Assembly: GCA_025531455.1 (NCBI GenBank)
Contig: JAMYHL010000017.1
Span: forward strand, 744,001 to 808,000
Length of the DNA: 64,000 nt
Source: Apiotrichum sp. Y4204
Lineage: Eukaryota > Basidiomycota > Tremellomycetes > Trichosporonales > Trichosporonaceae
Direction: 5' to 3'
Numbering within the stretch: position 1 is the first letter of the stretch; each line of letters opens with the position of its first letter. Shown here in pieces: positions 14,490 to 24,627 of this stretch. The notes beneath the pieces are model-generated. The model saw only the letters and a program-made list of their open reading frames with translations, was not told where the DNA came from and did not search any database. The position numbers and the translations under genes are program-made.

Positions 14490-15690
14490 ATGCGATTCGT
14501 TCTTACCCAAGTAAGTATGGTTGAGCAGATTGCGCTTCTGTTCACTAACCTGTCAGGTTCTTCTTGTCTTTGTGGCTCTCGTCTCAGTCTCAGAGGCGCA
14601 GACGGCCGCGCAGTCGTCTGCAGCACATCCCCATACGTGGCAATGTGGCACGAGACGATACACCGACAACCAGATCCAAAGGACTTACAGAGACGCTAAA
14701 AATCGACATAAGGCGAACCTGAAGGCCGCCAGGCAAAAAAAAGCGCAAACAGCCCAACCAAGTCAACCGTCTTCGACACCGCAACCATCAAAAGCGCCGG
14801 TGGTGTTTCCTCATTTCTACGGCAACTCGGACCAATTGAGCTTCGGTACGACCACTGGACATCTGATGGAATACCCCATTTTTAAGGGTGGCTCCCAGTA
14901 CAATCCTAAACAAGGCTCTGGCAGAGACCGTATTGTTTACGACACTACCGGAGTCGTGGGACTCATGACCCACGACGGCGCCACCAAAAAGGGCGAGTTT
15001 GTACTGTGCATCGACCTGACATTGGCACCTCAAACCACAGCCCCGGCCTCCTCCTCGATGGCGTCCTCGGTGGCCTCTCAGCCCCAGGCATCCGTCACCA
15101 CCACCTCCAAGTCCAAGAGTGTTCATAAGTCAATCAGCACTCCTCCTCCCAAGCCGACAAAGACTCGCTCTGTCAAGCCAACTAAGACTCGCGCCACCAA
15201 ACCGACAAAGACACGTTCTCGCAAACCGAAAAAGTCGACGAAGAATCGTCTTGCCAACCCGAAGGTGAAGCCCACACGCTCAAAGAAGGTCAAGCCCACG
15301 CGCTCCACCAAGCCGACGAAGACACGTTCCGCCAAGCCGAAGAAGCAGACGAAGAATCGTCTTGCCAACCCGAAGACGAAGCCCACACGCTCAAAGAAGG
15401 TCAAGCCCACGCGCCCCGTCAAATCGAAGAAGGCGAAGCCCACGCGCACCCGGAAGTCGCGGCCGACGTCCACTTCCAGGAGGAAGAAGACCGCAGGAAC
15501 CCGCGTTGCATCAGCCAACAAGAAGAAGAAGGGTAACAAGAAACTGAAAAAGGCGGCGAAGAAGGGCGGTCGCATTACGTCTGGGAAGAAGACTACCGGA
15601 GCCCGCGTCCCGCCTACCAACAAGAAGAAGAAGAACATGCGGACCAACAAGAAGCTGGCGAAGAAAGGTGCCCGCGGCGGCCGGCAGTGA
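14490..15690 (+). CDS. Secreted RNase T1/ribotoxin-family ribonuclease fused to a lysine-rich tail
   Basis: Exons 14490-14510 (7 codons) and 14557-15690; 384 residues. A signal peptide of about 21 residues ends near VSEA. The guanyl-specific RNase (N1/T1) fold covers about residues 37-158: first and last cysteine C37 and C158 probably form the family disulfide; the catalytic set is present as H93 (FPHFYGN), E112 (MEYPIF), R132 (DRIVY) and H146 (MTHDGA). A basic loop rich in Lys/Gln/Ser lies between residues 55 and 88. From about residue 190 to the end the protein is a Lys/Arg/Pro/Thr tail with KPTKTRS-like repeats, including a 37-residue unit present twice. Tail function is unknown; binding to nucleic acid or anionic surfaces is inference. 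Typical family members end soon after the last cysteine, so the tail is the odd feature. Confidence 0.85.
15196..15417 (+). repeat. Two tandem 111-bp repeats inside the RNase tail
   Basis: Units 15196-15306 and 15307-15417 are offset by exactly 111 bp (37 codons) and nearly identical in their second halves; for example AAGAATCGTCTTGCCAACCC occurs at 15241 and again at 15352. The reading frame is preserved. Shorter KPTKTR-type repeats flank them. Confidence 0.9.
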
Positions 15691-17177
15691 GCAGCTTCTG
15701 ACCCGGACGCCAGGACACGGACACCAGGCGACTCTCCTATGATGCCCTGCACTGCACACTAACTGTCCATACACTGACACCCACACTCTGACGAACATGA
15801 CGAATGTTATGATGCACGAATTGTACACTGCACTGAACCGGAATATGCGCTTGGGGTTGCATGGAAGGCACTGAGAATGTTCGCGTCCGCACCGCCTGGC
15901 CGACGTATTGGATACAAGGCTGAAGTGGGCTGATCTTAGTAAGGTTAGAACATTGGAATGCAGATTGTTGGAATGTCAAAAGCTCCGTGGAGTGTGGAAG
16001 GTTGCCTCATCACCCAGCGAGGATGATCAGGGCCTCACCCACAGCATGAAGCTGAAAAGCCTTGGATCACGGCGAAATGGGTCTCTGAACGCGGAAAAAG
16101 GGAGTCCGATGGAACGCAAGGCGAGGTGCTCGAGACAATAGATGATGGTTAGAAGAGCAATCGATGGAGTTGGAGATGGAGTCCGAGGCGATGAATTCAC
16201 GGTCAGGCGAAACTGTATAGCTGATCCTTGTCAACATATTTTACCACCTGGTCGCGAGCACGATTTCTCCACAATTCCTTAACTCGTACTGGTAGGCGAC
16301 ACTGCCTTCGCCAGATAGTCATACCTGCTCGCCATCGAATCCATCGAGCTCACGATGCATGTCATCGGGAAGGTTTATGACGTGTAATTTTGCCAGGGTG
16401 CGAGCGGTAACATATCAGATTCGGGTTTTCGGTGATTTTCCGCCGCGACCCGTTTTTTTTGCTGGGCTTCGTTGAGCATTTGGGCCTCGTTGAGTTTTTG
16501 AGACTGTTCTTTTCTTCTCGTTCTCTTTTCTCTTGTTCTTCGTCCCTCTTCTTCACCATTTATTTCTCGTCGCTATCTATCTCGTGTTTATCGTCTGCAG
16601 CGGTATACCATCAGACAGCGACGTTATCGTGCAGAGCACACAACGATACTGACCCCGCCCCCACCATCATTCCCCCCATCCAATATCCTCTCCCTTCTCT
16701 TCCCTCTGACCCCGTCCCCATCCCTCTACTACTCCCCTCTATCCTCCCGCACTGTGTGTGTACGCTGGGCCCTGCGTCCTCCAGGGCCCAAGCGAAGAAA
16801 ACCGGTGCAATAATGAGAACCTCGGTTGCAGCGCGGCGCGACGGGTGTTTTCACTCGACACGGGCCACGCTTGTTGGTGGTGGCTCGTTTCGCGGCGCGC
16901 GGCGCATTCTTGATTGTTGATGGCTGTGCAAGGAGTGAGCTTCGGTGTCGAGTTGGTGTCGATGTGGTGTGTTTTATAGCTGTTCTTGAATCAATACTGT
17001 ATGAACTGAAATGTCTTCATTCGATACCGTGTTTCACTGTCGAGTGCCTCCTCCCATCTACAGATATCTGCCATGCATACAAGGACCGCGATGCAAACTC
17101 TAGCTGCATGGCGGTAACTACATGTGCCAGGCGCGCTGGCGACTCGACCCAAGCCACTCTCACATACTACTACGCTC
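15691..17177. other. Intergenic, 1.5 kb between convergent genes
   Basis: Downstream of both flanking genes. A pyrimidine-rich tract runs from about 16490 to 16560 and another C-rich stretch from 16650 to 16740. No exon with recognisable protein similarity on either strand. Confidence 0.45.
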
Positions 17178-18712
17178 TCACTGCCCGCCCTGCATCTGGC
17201 TCGCCTGCCAGGCCTGGAACTGCGGGTCGTTGACGTCGTATCCGTATGCAGCCCAGTACGCCGCGTACTGCTGCCATGCCTCGGCCGACGAGCCCTCTGC
17301 CGGCTGTGCGCCGGGGTTAGCGGCGGCCGCCGCACCAGCACCTGCGGCGCCGGCGTCGGCAGCCTGCCCATAGCCGTACCCGCTGTCCTGCCCCTGCTGT
17401 CCCGGAGTGCCGTAGCTGCCGTAGCCAGGCTGGTACACGCCCGCCTGACCGCCGCTGCCGCCGTTACGCGCCTTGTCGTATTCGATGCGCAGCACCATCA
17501 GCAGGTCGTCCGCGAGCAGTTTTGCGCGAGCAATCTGGTCGTCTGTCGGTGCACTGGGGTTAGTTTTGGCAGGCAAGGTGCCAGCTCGGCGTCAGACACT
17601 CACACAATGCTGATGTGCATCGGCTCGTCCGACTCGCGGCCCGTATCGCTCTCCATGAATCCCGATCCCCGTCCCTTGATCTGCACACGCGCGCCCGTCT
17701 CGGCCTGAATAAACTTGACGAACATGCCCTGGAGGTTAGCGAGTAAACACCAGTGTGACGAGCGCGCGCGTGGAAAGGGCGAAATGGTGCAGGAGTCTAG
17801 CCGCAAAGCTAAACAACCTCCGCACACCGCCCATACACTTCGTACTCACTCCAGGACCGACAACCTTTGCGCGGACATTAAAGTTGCGCATCGGCTCGAG
17901 GTTGATGAACAACCGCTCTTCAGGCCACTTCTGGCGCTGCGGCGCCGCGGTGGGCGGCAGAGGCTGGCCGGTCGCACGGGCACGCGCAATGAGCGTACGC
18001 TCCTCAATAAGCGGTGCCATCTCCTGGTTGATAATCTTGTTGATCTCGGCTACGGCCGCATCGAGTACAATCTGCGACTTTGCGACAATGTGCAAATACA
18101 GCGGCATCTCGCCTGGCGGCATGCGCGTGCGGTCCGGTACCCACACTCCCTTTGTTTCGATCGAAGCGCCGGTCTCGTCTTCCACCTGAGGTTAGCGATG
18201 ACAATGGGATGAAAGCGAAGGCGGCAGCAACATGAACGCGCTGCAGGTGAGTCCATTCAACTGGCACACATCCACATTCACAGCCTGCACTAAGATTCAC
18301 GCTCTCGTGGTCACTGCACCCGCAATCGCGTGCTCGCGCCCGCTCTCGAACCCACCTGTTTCTGTGTCGCAGCCTTAGTCAAAACATAACGGTTTCGCAG
18401 GTCGTTGATCTCGATGTCTTTGACGAACCCCTCCTCCGCCTGTCCTGGTCGGCGCACGAGCTCGTTGCCCTTGGAGCCCGGCGGGCGGAGCGACGCGGCA
18501 ATCTTCGCAGCAATAGCAGCGGCCTTCTGCGCTGCCTCGTTGGCCTGTGGGTCGTTGGCCTTGTCGCCGTCTGTTGCCGGCGCGGGAGCGGCGGGCGCAG
18601 CGTCCCACCGCGACTTGCGCTCCGTCGGCGCTGGCGCTGGCGCAGGCTCGACGGGCGGGGCGGGCGCGTCGGCAGCAGGTGCCGGGGGCGGGGGCGCTGA
18701 CTCTTCGGCCAT
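17178..18712 (-). CDS. KHDC4: KH-domain RNA-binding protein, KHDC4/BLOM7-like
   Basis: Exons 18712-18356, 18185-17850, 17728-17604 and 17553-17178; 397 residues. The N-terminus is Pro/Ala-rich with an SRWD motif (ERKSRWDAA), typical of splicing-associated proteins. Two divergent KH-type segments follow: one around IEINDLRNRYVLTK...VEDETGASIETKGVW...PLYLHI, the other around FNVRAKVVGPG...FVKFIQAETGARVQIKGRGS. The order and spacing match animal KHDC4, which binds RNA and snoRNA and acts with the spliceosome. The C-terminus is Gly/Tyr/Gln/Ala-rich and probably disordered. It is transcribed divergently from NUP54, with 259 bp between the two ATGs. Confidence 0.85.
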
Positions 18713-18971
18713 GATGGATGCGTGGATGGATGATGCGAAGGATGGATATGGATGTTGTCGAATTCGCGGGTGTGAAAGTGGACATTAAAGTGGACAACAC
18801 AGGGAGGCGGTAAAAAGGGGTGCCACACCTGAAATGCCGCAATCCCGCCCCCGCCCTCCTCCGCCAGGCTGAGCGTGTGTGTTTTGTTCTGCGTTTTGCG
18901 AGCTCGCCGTCATCAACAGCGAGCAAACGCATTGTTCTGTCTTCACCACCACCTCCAACCCATCCACCAGC
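18713..18971. promoter_or_regulatory. Shared divergent promoter of KHDC4-like and NUP54 genes
   Basis: Only 259 bp separate the two start codons, so both genes must start transcription here. No TATA box is evident, as expected for housekeeping genes. Confidence 0.6.
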
Positions 18972-20646
18972 ATGGCGTTCTCGTTCGGCGCAGCGAGCAC
19001 GCAGCAGCCGCAGCAGCAGCAGCAGCCGTCCTCCCTCTTCGGCGGTACGTATTATGAGTTCGGTTGTTTGCACCTCTCTAATGTCAGGCACGCCGGCAGC
19101 GTCGACGAGCACGAGCACGGGCACGGGCTTCGGCTTTGGCCAGCAGCAGCAGCAGACGCAGGCGCAGCCGGCGACCACGAGCCTGTTTGGATCGACGACC
19201 GCCAAACCGAGCCTCTTTGTTACTGCGCCCACGGCTGCTAGCTCGCCCGCCGGCGGCAGCCTCTTCGGGCAGCAGCAGCAGCAGCAACAGCAGCCGGCGG
19301 CGAGCGGCGGCCTCTTCGGCTCGACGTCCTCGGCACCATCTGGAGGGCTGTTTGGCCAGCAGCAACAGCAACAGCAGCCTCAGCAGCAGTCAACGGGACT
19401 GTTTGGCGCCGCGAAGCCCGCCACGCCCTCCGGGGGCCTCTTTGGTTCCACCAGCCAGCAGCCGTCGACGGGGCTGTTTGGCTCGCAGCCGCAACAGCAG
19501 CAGCAGTCGACTGGATTGTTCGGGTCTGCTCAGCCGCAGCCCCAGCAGAGCAGCTTGTTTGGCTCGACACAGCAGCCCCAGCAGTCGAGCTTGTTTGGCT
19601 CGACGCAGCAGCAGCAACAGCCCCAGCAGAACAGCTTGTTCGGCTCCACTGCCGCCAAGCCGTCGCTCTTTTCGTCCACGGCACCGGGGCAGCAGACGCT
19701 CGGCGCCAGCAACCTCGGTGCAAGCAACCTCGGGGCCAGCAATCTCGGAAACAGCGCGCTGGGCGCCAGCACGCTTGCGCCGAAACAGGAGGAATCAATA
19801 GAGCAGCGGATTATGGGCATCAAGAATGCGTGGGACGTCAACTCGCCCGAGTGCCGGTTCAAGTACTTCTTCTACAACGTCGTCGACGAGGGCACGACGC
19901 AGTTCTACGGGCGGCCAGCCGGCGCGACAGACGATGCAAAGTGGGCGCGCGCGGTGCGGGATAACCCCGACCCTCATACGTGAGTACCGGTGTTTGGCTG
20001 ATCGGTTGTCGTCCGTGCTCACACTCCCAGGATGGTGCCTGTGCTCGCGACGGGATGGGGGGACTTGCAAAAGCGCGTGCAGGCGATGAACCAGACGGCG
20101 AGTGTGCACCAGCAGCGCGTCAAGGAACTGCACGACGCGCTTGCTCATCTGAACCGCCAAACCGCGCTGTCGTCGTCGGTCCGCCTCGCCGCGCTGCAGG
20201 CACACCTGCAGCAGCTGACGCAGCGGCTGATCCACCTCGCCGCGCTCGCACCGACATTTGCGCCTGTTCAGAGCTCGGCGTTCCGACCGGAGGAGGGCGA
20301 GATGAAGCACACGCTCGAGGCTGTCAAGGACACGGTGGACGGACGGGTGCGCGCGCACACGTCCTCGCGCGGAGTGGGGCTGGCAGTCGCGCCGCGGTCG
20401 CAGAACAAGGGCCGGATGCTCGGGCAGATCAACGAGCTGTGGGGCGCTGTCGAGGAGGTGCGCCGGCACCGCCGGGGCCGCGCGGAGGCAGGATGGGCAG
20501 GCGACGACCGCATGCTTGCCGAACTTGCTACTGTCCTCGAGCAGCAGCAGGTCGCCCTCACCAAACTGTCGCAGCTTGCCTCGGATGCGGTGTTTGATGC
20601 GGATGTGATTCGCGGCGGGCTCGCCGCCGTCGATGGGCGGAAGTGA
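18972..20646 (+). CDS. NUP54: FG nucleoporin Nup54/Nup57 of the central transport channel
   Basis: Exons 18972-19044, 19088-19979 and 20031-20646; 526 residues. Residues 1 to about 270 are an FG domain with many GLFG/SLFG repeats separated by poly-Gln, the phase that forms the permeability barrier. From about residue 275 (EQRIMGIKNAWD) comes the conserved Nup54 alpha/beta and coiled-coil region, including GWGDLQKRVQAMNQ and a helical C-terminus (INELWGAVEEVRRHRRG). In the known complex this part binds Nup62/Nsp1 and Nup58/Nup49. The ATG at 18972 opens MAFSFGAAST, and the first exon ends inside the first FG repeat. Confidence 0.93.
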
Positions 20647-20871
20647 GAGGAGACAGATACCATTCGTAGAGCAGAGCCAGAGCCATTATTGATAGCATTC
20701 ATGTACATGTGACAATCCGAGACGAGAGATGCGGGACAGGCTTTGGCGAGTTGGAGCAAGTTGAATGAAGGTCGCGGCTGGTGGAGGTTGTAAGTGGAGG
20801 TGGTTGCGCTGAAAAATCACGTCTCTCAACAACGTCGACTCTGCATCTCTTTCTTTCTCTTCATTCCCACC

Positions 20872-21232
20872 ATGACCGCCCGCGCGAGTTTCAAGGACAA
20901 GACACCGCTGAAGACGCTTGCGCGCGCGAGCCAGTCGTGTTCCAAGCAGGTACGTCGCGCAGAGTGCGACGCAGAATGCGGGGGCAGCGAAGACGAGGAC
21001 ACGAGCTCGATCCATCATCCTTCCCTTCTCGCTCCTCCTCTCACCCCCCTCCAAGCACATGCTCACCCCAGTCCCTCGCCTACGGCCAGTGCATCGGGCG
21101 TTCGTACAAGGACGTGCGGAAGGATATGTGTGGCGAGGAGTTCAAGGCGTTCAGGGAGTGTGTCCAGGTGAGAAGGCTGCAGGGCGGAGCTGGGGAGCTG
21201 ATCGGCAGAAAGCGTTTGGGAGGCGGTGGTGA
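20872..21232 (+). CDS. NDUFAF8: Twin CX9C mitochondrial protein, NDUFAF8-like complex I assembly factor
   Basis: Three small exons, 20872-20949, 21072-21167 and 21209-21232, encode 65 residues. Two CX9C motifs form a CHCH-like fold: C23-(9)-C33 (CSKQSLAYGQC, across the first splice) and C46-(9)-C56 (CGEEFKAFREC). The sequence around them (AYGQC, VRKDMCGEEF) matches NDUFAF8, which partners NDUFAF5 in complex I assembly; import would use the Mia40 disulfide relay. The terminal exon adds only KAFGRRW before the stop, which explains why no long frame marks this gene. Start ATG sits in a good context (CCACCATGACC). Another twin-CX9C protein is the main alternative. Confidence 0.82.
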
Positions 21233-21501
21233 GGAGGTTACAGGTGGTGACGGCGTCCGACGACACGGCATTATACATCGCACATTGCACCTTTCCGTTG
21301 TTTGCGGTCACTGTTGTTCGCGTTTCAATGGCACCCGTCACTGGTCTGTCGCGCACCCCACACACTTGACGCTCTGCGTTCTACACTTTAAGCGACGCTG
21401 CGCTCCGCGTGCTGTGCTTTGCATGACCCACGCCGGACTGTATTACATGCATAACTGTACTCTAATCGCTCTATCAAGGCTCACGGCTCACGGCTCACGG
21501 C

Positions 21502-23116
21502 TTACTGATCCACCTTATCGTCCCAGAGCACGGCTGTGCGCTCCTGGTGCCCTGGCCCGCGGAAGCGCTGCATCTCTCCCATGCGGACTGCCTCCCACTC
21601 TACGCGGACAAACACCCACATCCAGCGGCGCACGAGCTCGAGTGCCTCCATGAGGAAGACGCCGGATTCGATGTCGTTCATCATGTGGAGATGCGAGCTG
21701 AGCTCGAGCGACCACGTGAAGCGCAGCACGACGTCGATGACCGTGAAGAGGTAGTACACTGCCGGGTCTGGGAGGAGGAGAGTTGGACGGAGGCCGAAAT
21801 ATGCGTTTTTCGGCCGCGGGGTTGGTTCCGGGCCGCCGAGGGCGGGGGTCGGGAGCGGAGAGCGCTGCGACGTGCTGCTCTTGAGGAAGGAGAGAAGTGT
21901 GCGGCGCGGGCGTGGCGCGTGGTTGTCATCACGCTCGCGCGGTGGGAACCACGTGTCGAGCTCGAGGAGGCTCAGCCCCCAGTCCTTCTGCACGTCCCAG
22001 TAGAACGAGTAGAACGAGTTGATGACGACGGCAAGCAGCCAGAGGCGGAAGAGGCGGTGCTCGCCGAACCACCGCTCGCCACTTGCGCTGAGCTCGGCGA
22101 CACTCATGCCCTTTGCGGCAGCGACGTCGCTCACAACGATCTTCTGCGCCGCCGAAAGGAATATGACCGGGAACGCGGAGCAGTACTTGAGCGCGTTGGC
22201 GAACGGGCGCAGCGACGTCCACCCGCTGTGGTAGAACTCGAGCATGCATTGCCGGAACCGGATGAGGTATGGGAGACTGCTGTCAGTGAAGAGCTCGAGG
22301 ATATGACGAGTGAGGCGGAGTATAGTGGCCCTGAGATCACAATCTCGAGAAAGATGTCACCGCGGAAACAGATATCCTCCACGACCACGACACCCCGACA
22401 CCCAGGACTCACCACACCATCCCGAGGGTGATCCACTTGCCGACGCCGCGCATCGGCACGCGGCCGTGCGTGATGCCACCAAAGATGATCTGATGCGCCG
22501 AGACATAGAGGTCGCCGAGGACCTTGGCGAAGCTGGTGAGGACATCTGCAAGAATGACATCGCAAAAGAAGATGGGATCGCGGGGAGGCGGGGCAATGCA
22601 GCGGTAGAGCGCTCGCCTGAGTGCGCGGCGTTCCCTCCCGCCGATGCCGCGGAACGGAAGGAGAGCAGCAACCACAGGGCCAAGGGCAATGAGGCCCACA
22701 AGCCACCTATACCGCTCCATCAGCTCCGTATCTCCCCGGCTTGCCCAGCGGAAGAGCACCCAGCCGCCGAGGCACCATCCGGCGTAGATGAGGACGAGGC
22801 GGTATACGGGGGTGTAGAGGAGGGCCGGGGGTGGCCGGGTGCGGTGCGTGTGTGTTGGGGGCAGGTCGGAGATATCGTGGTCTCCATCGTCTGCGTGCCG
22901 GGTACGCAGGGCGGCGTCAACGACATCGGGGCCAAAGTCGTCCCCATCGCGAATGTCAAGTACCCAGCTGACGTCGAGTCCGAGGAGCGCGAGGACATGG
23001 AGGTTCACGGCCCAGAGGAGGGCTGCGAACCCGATGAGGAAGAGCACGCGGAACGGGAGCGGGAACGACGCGCTGAACTCGGGCAGCGGGAGCACGTACG
23101 CGCCGCTGGCGTCCAT
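21502..23116 (-). CDS. ERD1: EXS-domain multi-pass membrane protein, ERD1-like
   Basis: Exons 23116-22413 and 22276-21502; 492 residues. The splice joins GMV to CLPYLIRFRQC, a signature stretch of the EXS domain, followed by ANALKYCSAFPVIFLSA and FYSFYWDVQKDWGL. At least six hydrophobic helices are visible, starting with LPFRVLFLIGFAALLW. Family role: yeast Erd1 sits in the Golgi, supports retention or recycling of glycosyltransferases and ER residents, and recycles phosphate released by glycosylation. An in-frame ATG at 23203 would add 29 residues; I prefer 23116 because the conserved LPLPEFSASFPLPF begins shortly after it. The gene converges on the NDUFAF8-like gene with 269 bp between stops. 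A CTCACGG triplet repeat lies at the 3' end (about 21478-21500). Confidence 0.85.
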
Positions 23117-23988
23117 CTCGGCATTTGGATGGGGAGGGTAGAAATGTGTGGGTGATAGAGTGTTGTCGCGATCACTTGTTGCGTGCTCGACGTGGATGTG
23201 CATGTAGTTGTAGTTTACGCACTTTTTGATCCCGCGGCCAAGACCTTTGTCGTCCTGTCGTTCCTTTCCCGCTTTCTGCGTATATTGCCCGCAAACTGTA
23301 TCTCTCCTCTGCTACTTTTTACTTCTTATCTCTCGCTGTCGCAAGCAAGCACGCATGCGGAAAGCAAAGCTAGCAAAGTTTATGCCGACACGTGTACCGA
23401 CGGTCCCGGGGGCGGCGCGGCGGCGGTGTGATGCTTGATACATGTTCCTCCACCAACCGTCCGTTTTGGCCACTGGCCGTCTGGCAACTGACCTGAATAT
23501 CTGAATTGACATTGACCTCACCATTCCAGTGGCCGAGTGTCCCCACCACTGCACCACGTCCGGTATGAGTCCTAGATGTCGGCACATGCCGGGCAGACGA
23601 CGACGTAGCCAGTGAACGCTAGTGCTGGGCGTACCCGACCGGCGCCAATGGCCTTGGTCGCCCGGTCGCGTGACATCGTGGTGCATTTGCACGCTGCTGA
23701 CCGTGATATGCACGCTAACAGCCGTCACAGACCGCGCTCTGTTACACAATTTTCTTAAATATCACCACTGCACTGGCGTGTACCTCACTCGCTCGCTCTC
23801 CACGCACGCATCCCATCTGTGCGCCGAATGCCGCATTCTCTGATCTTCCACCCCCATCAACATCAGGATCTTAGCCAGGGCATCGATACAATCTGGTATC
23901 TCGTTGCCCATCCACATCCCCGTCTTCACCGCCTCATTTCCTCATACCCACCCCTCCTCATCCCCGCGCCCGACTTCCCTCCGCGGAT
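23117..23988. other. Intergenic, 0.87 kb
   Basis: No gene-like frame on either strand. The part next to the tRNA is pyrimidine-rich. Confidence 0.45.
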
Positions 23989-24095
23989 GGGCGTGTAGCT
24001 CAGTTGGCAGAGCGTGTCATTTGCATCCTCCTCCCGCGCCGGCGGGACGCAGGTCCGACTTGACAAGGTCTTTGGTTCGATTCCGAACTCGTCCA
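23989..24095 (+). tRNA. tRNA-Ala (anticodon UGC) with a 34-nt intron
   Basis: Acceptor GGGCGTG pairs with CTCGTCC and includes the G3-U70 wobble that identifies alanine tRNAs; the U6/U67 mismatch also occurs in yeast tRNA-Ala. D-arm GCTC/GAGC, anticodon stem TGTCA/TGACA, T-arm with GGTTCGATTCC. The anticodon TGC is at 24022-24024; the intron is 24026-24059, one base 3' of the anticodon, and contains GCA able to pair with it. The mature length is 73 nt. Confidence 0.9.
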
Positions 24096-24627
24096 GATAT
24101 CCCTCGGGTGTCATTTTTGAAGTTTGGAGAGCGCCAGAGACTGAGGAAGAGGCGGGCACGCGTGCGCGCGTGCTGCGACAGCGGCTAGGCTGCTAGGTGC
24201 TGGGCATGCTGTGGTTGTTATCGATATCGTGCTAAATGTGCGATAATGTGGAGTTCGGAAAGACGCTCGGCAGGGGCAATCACAGCGCTGGGTACTGACC
24301 TGCGGCGATATCCGCCCGATATCCAACTCCCACCGGTTCCTCTTTGTTGTAAGAATGCATGCACTAAGTCTACATGTACCATGAGCCCGGAAGGTTTGGT
24401 TGTCGATTCTCAACACTTGTTCAGATGGATATTCGCGGTCGCGGTCGGTGGGAACGGGGTTGGAAGGATTACAGATGGATGTTGTGATTGTCTTGGTGTG
24501 GGCCTGGTGGTCTTAGATCTCGGTTGTGTCTATTAGGAGGCGTGCCTCATGACTCGTCAAGGGGAGGGAATGCGGGGGCGGGGTGAAACCGGCGGTGTTG
24601 CACGGTTCCGATTCAACAGTTGCGTGT
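24096..24627. other. Intergenic, 0.53 kb
   Basis: Between the tRNA and the 3' end of the carrier gene. A T-rich run suitable for RNA polymerase III termination is not obvious directly after the tRNA. I see no other element. Confidence 0.4.

Noticed and set aside
15123..15752. 209-codon minus-strand Phe/Val/Leu-rich frame over the RNase tail
   Set aside because: Antisense of the lysine-rich repeats; no start context, homology or promoter.
19136..19801. Long Ser/Arg frames overlapping the FG-repeat exon on both strands
   Set aside because: Alternative readings of the Gln/FG-coding repeats; NUP54 conserved regions fix the true frame.
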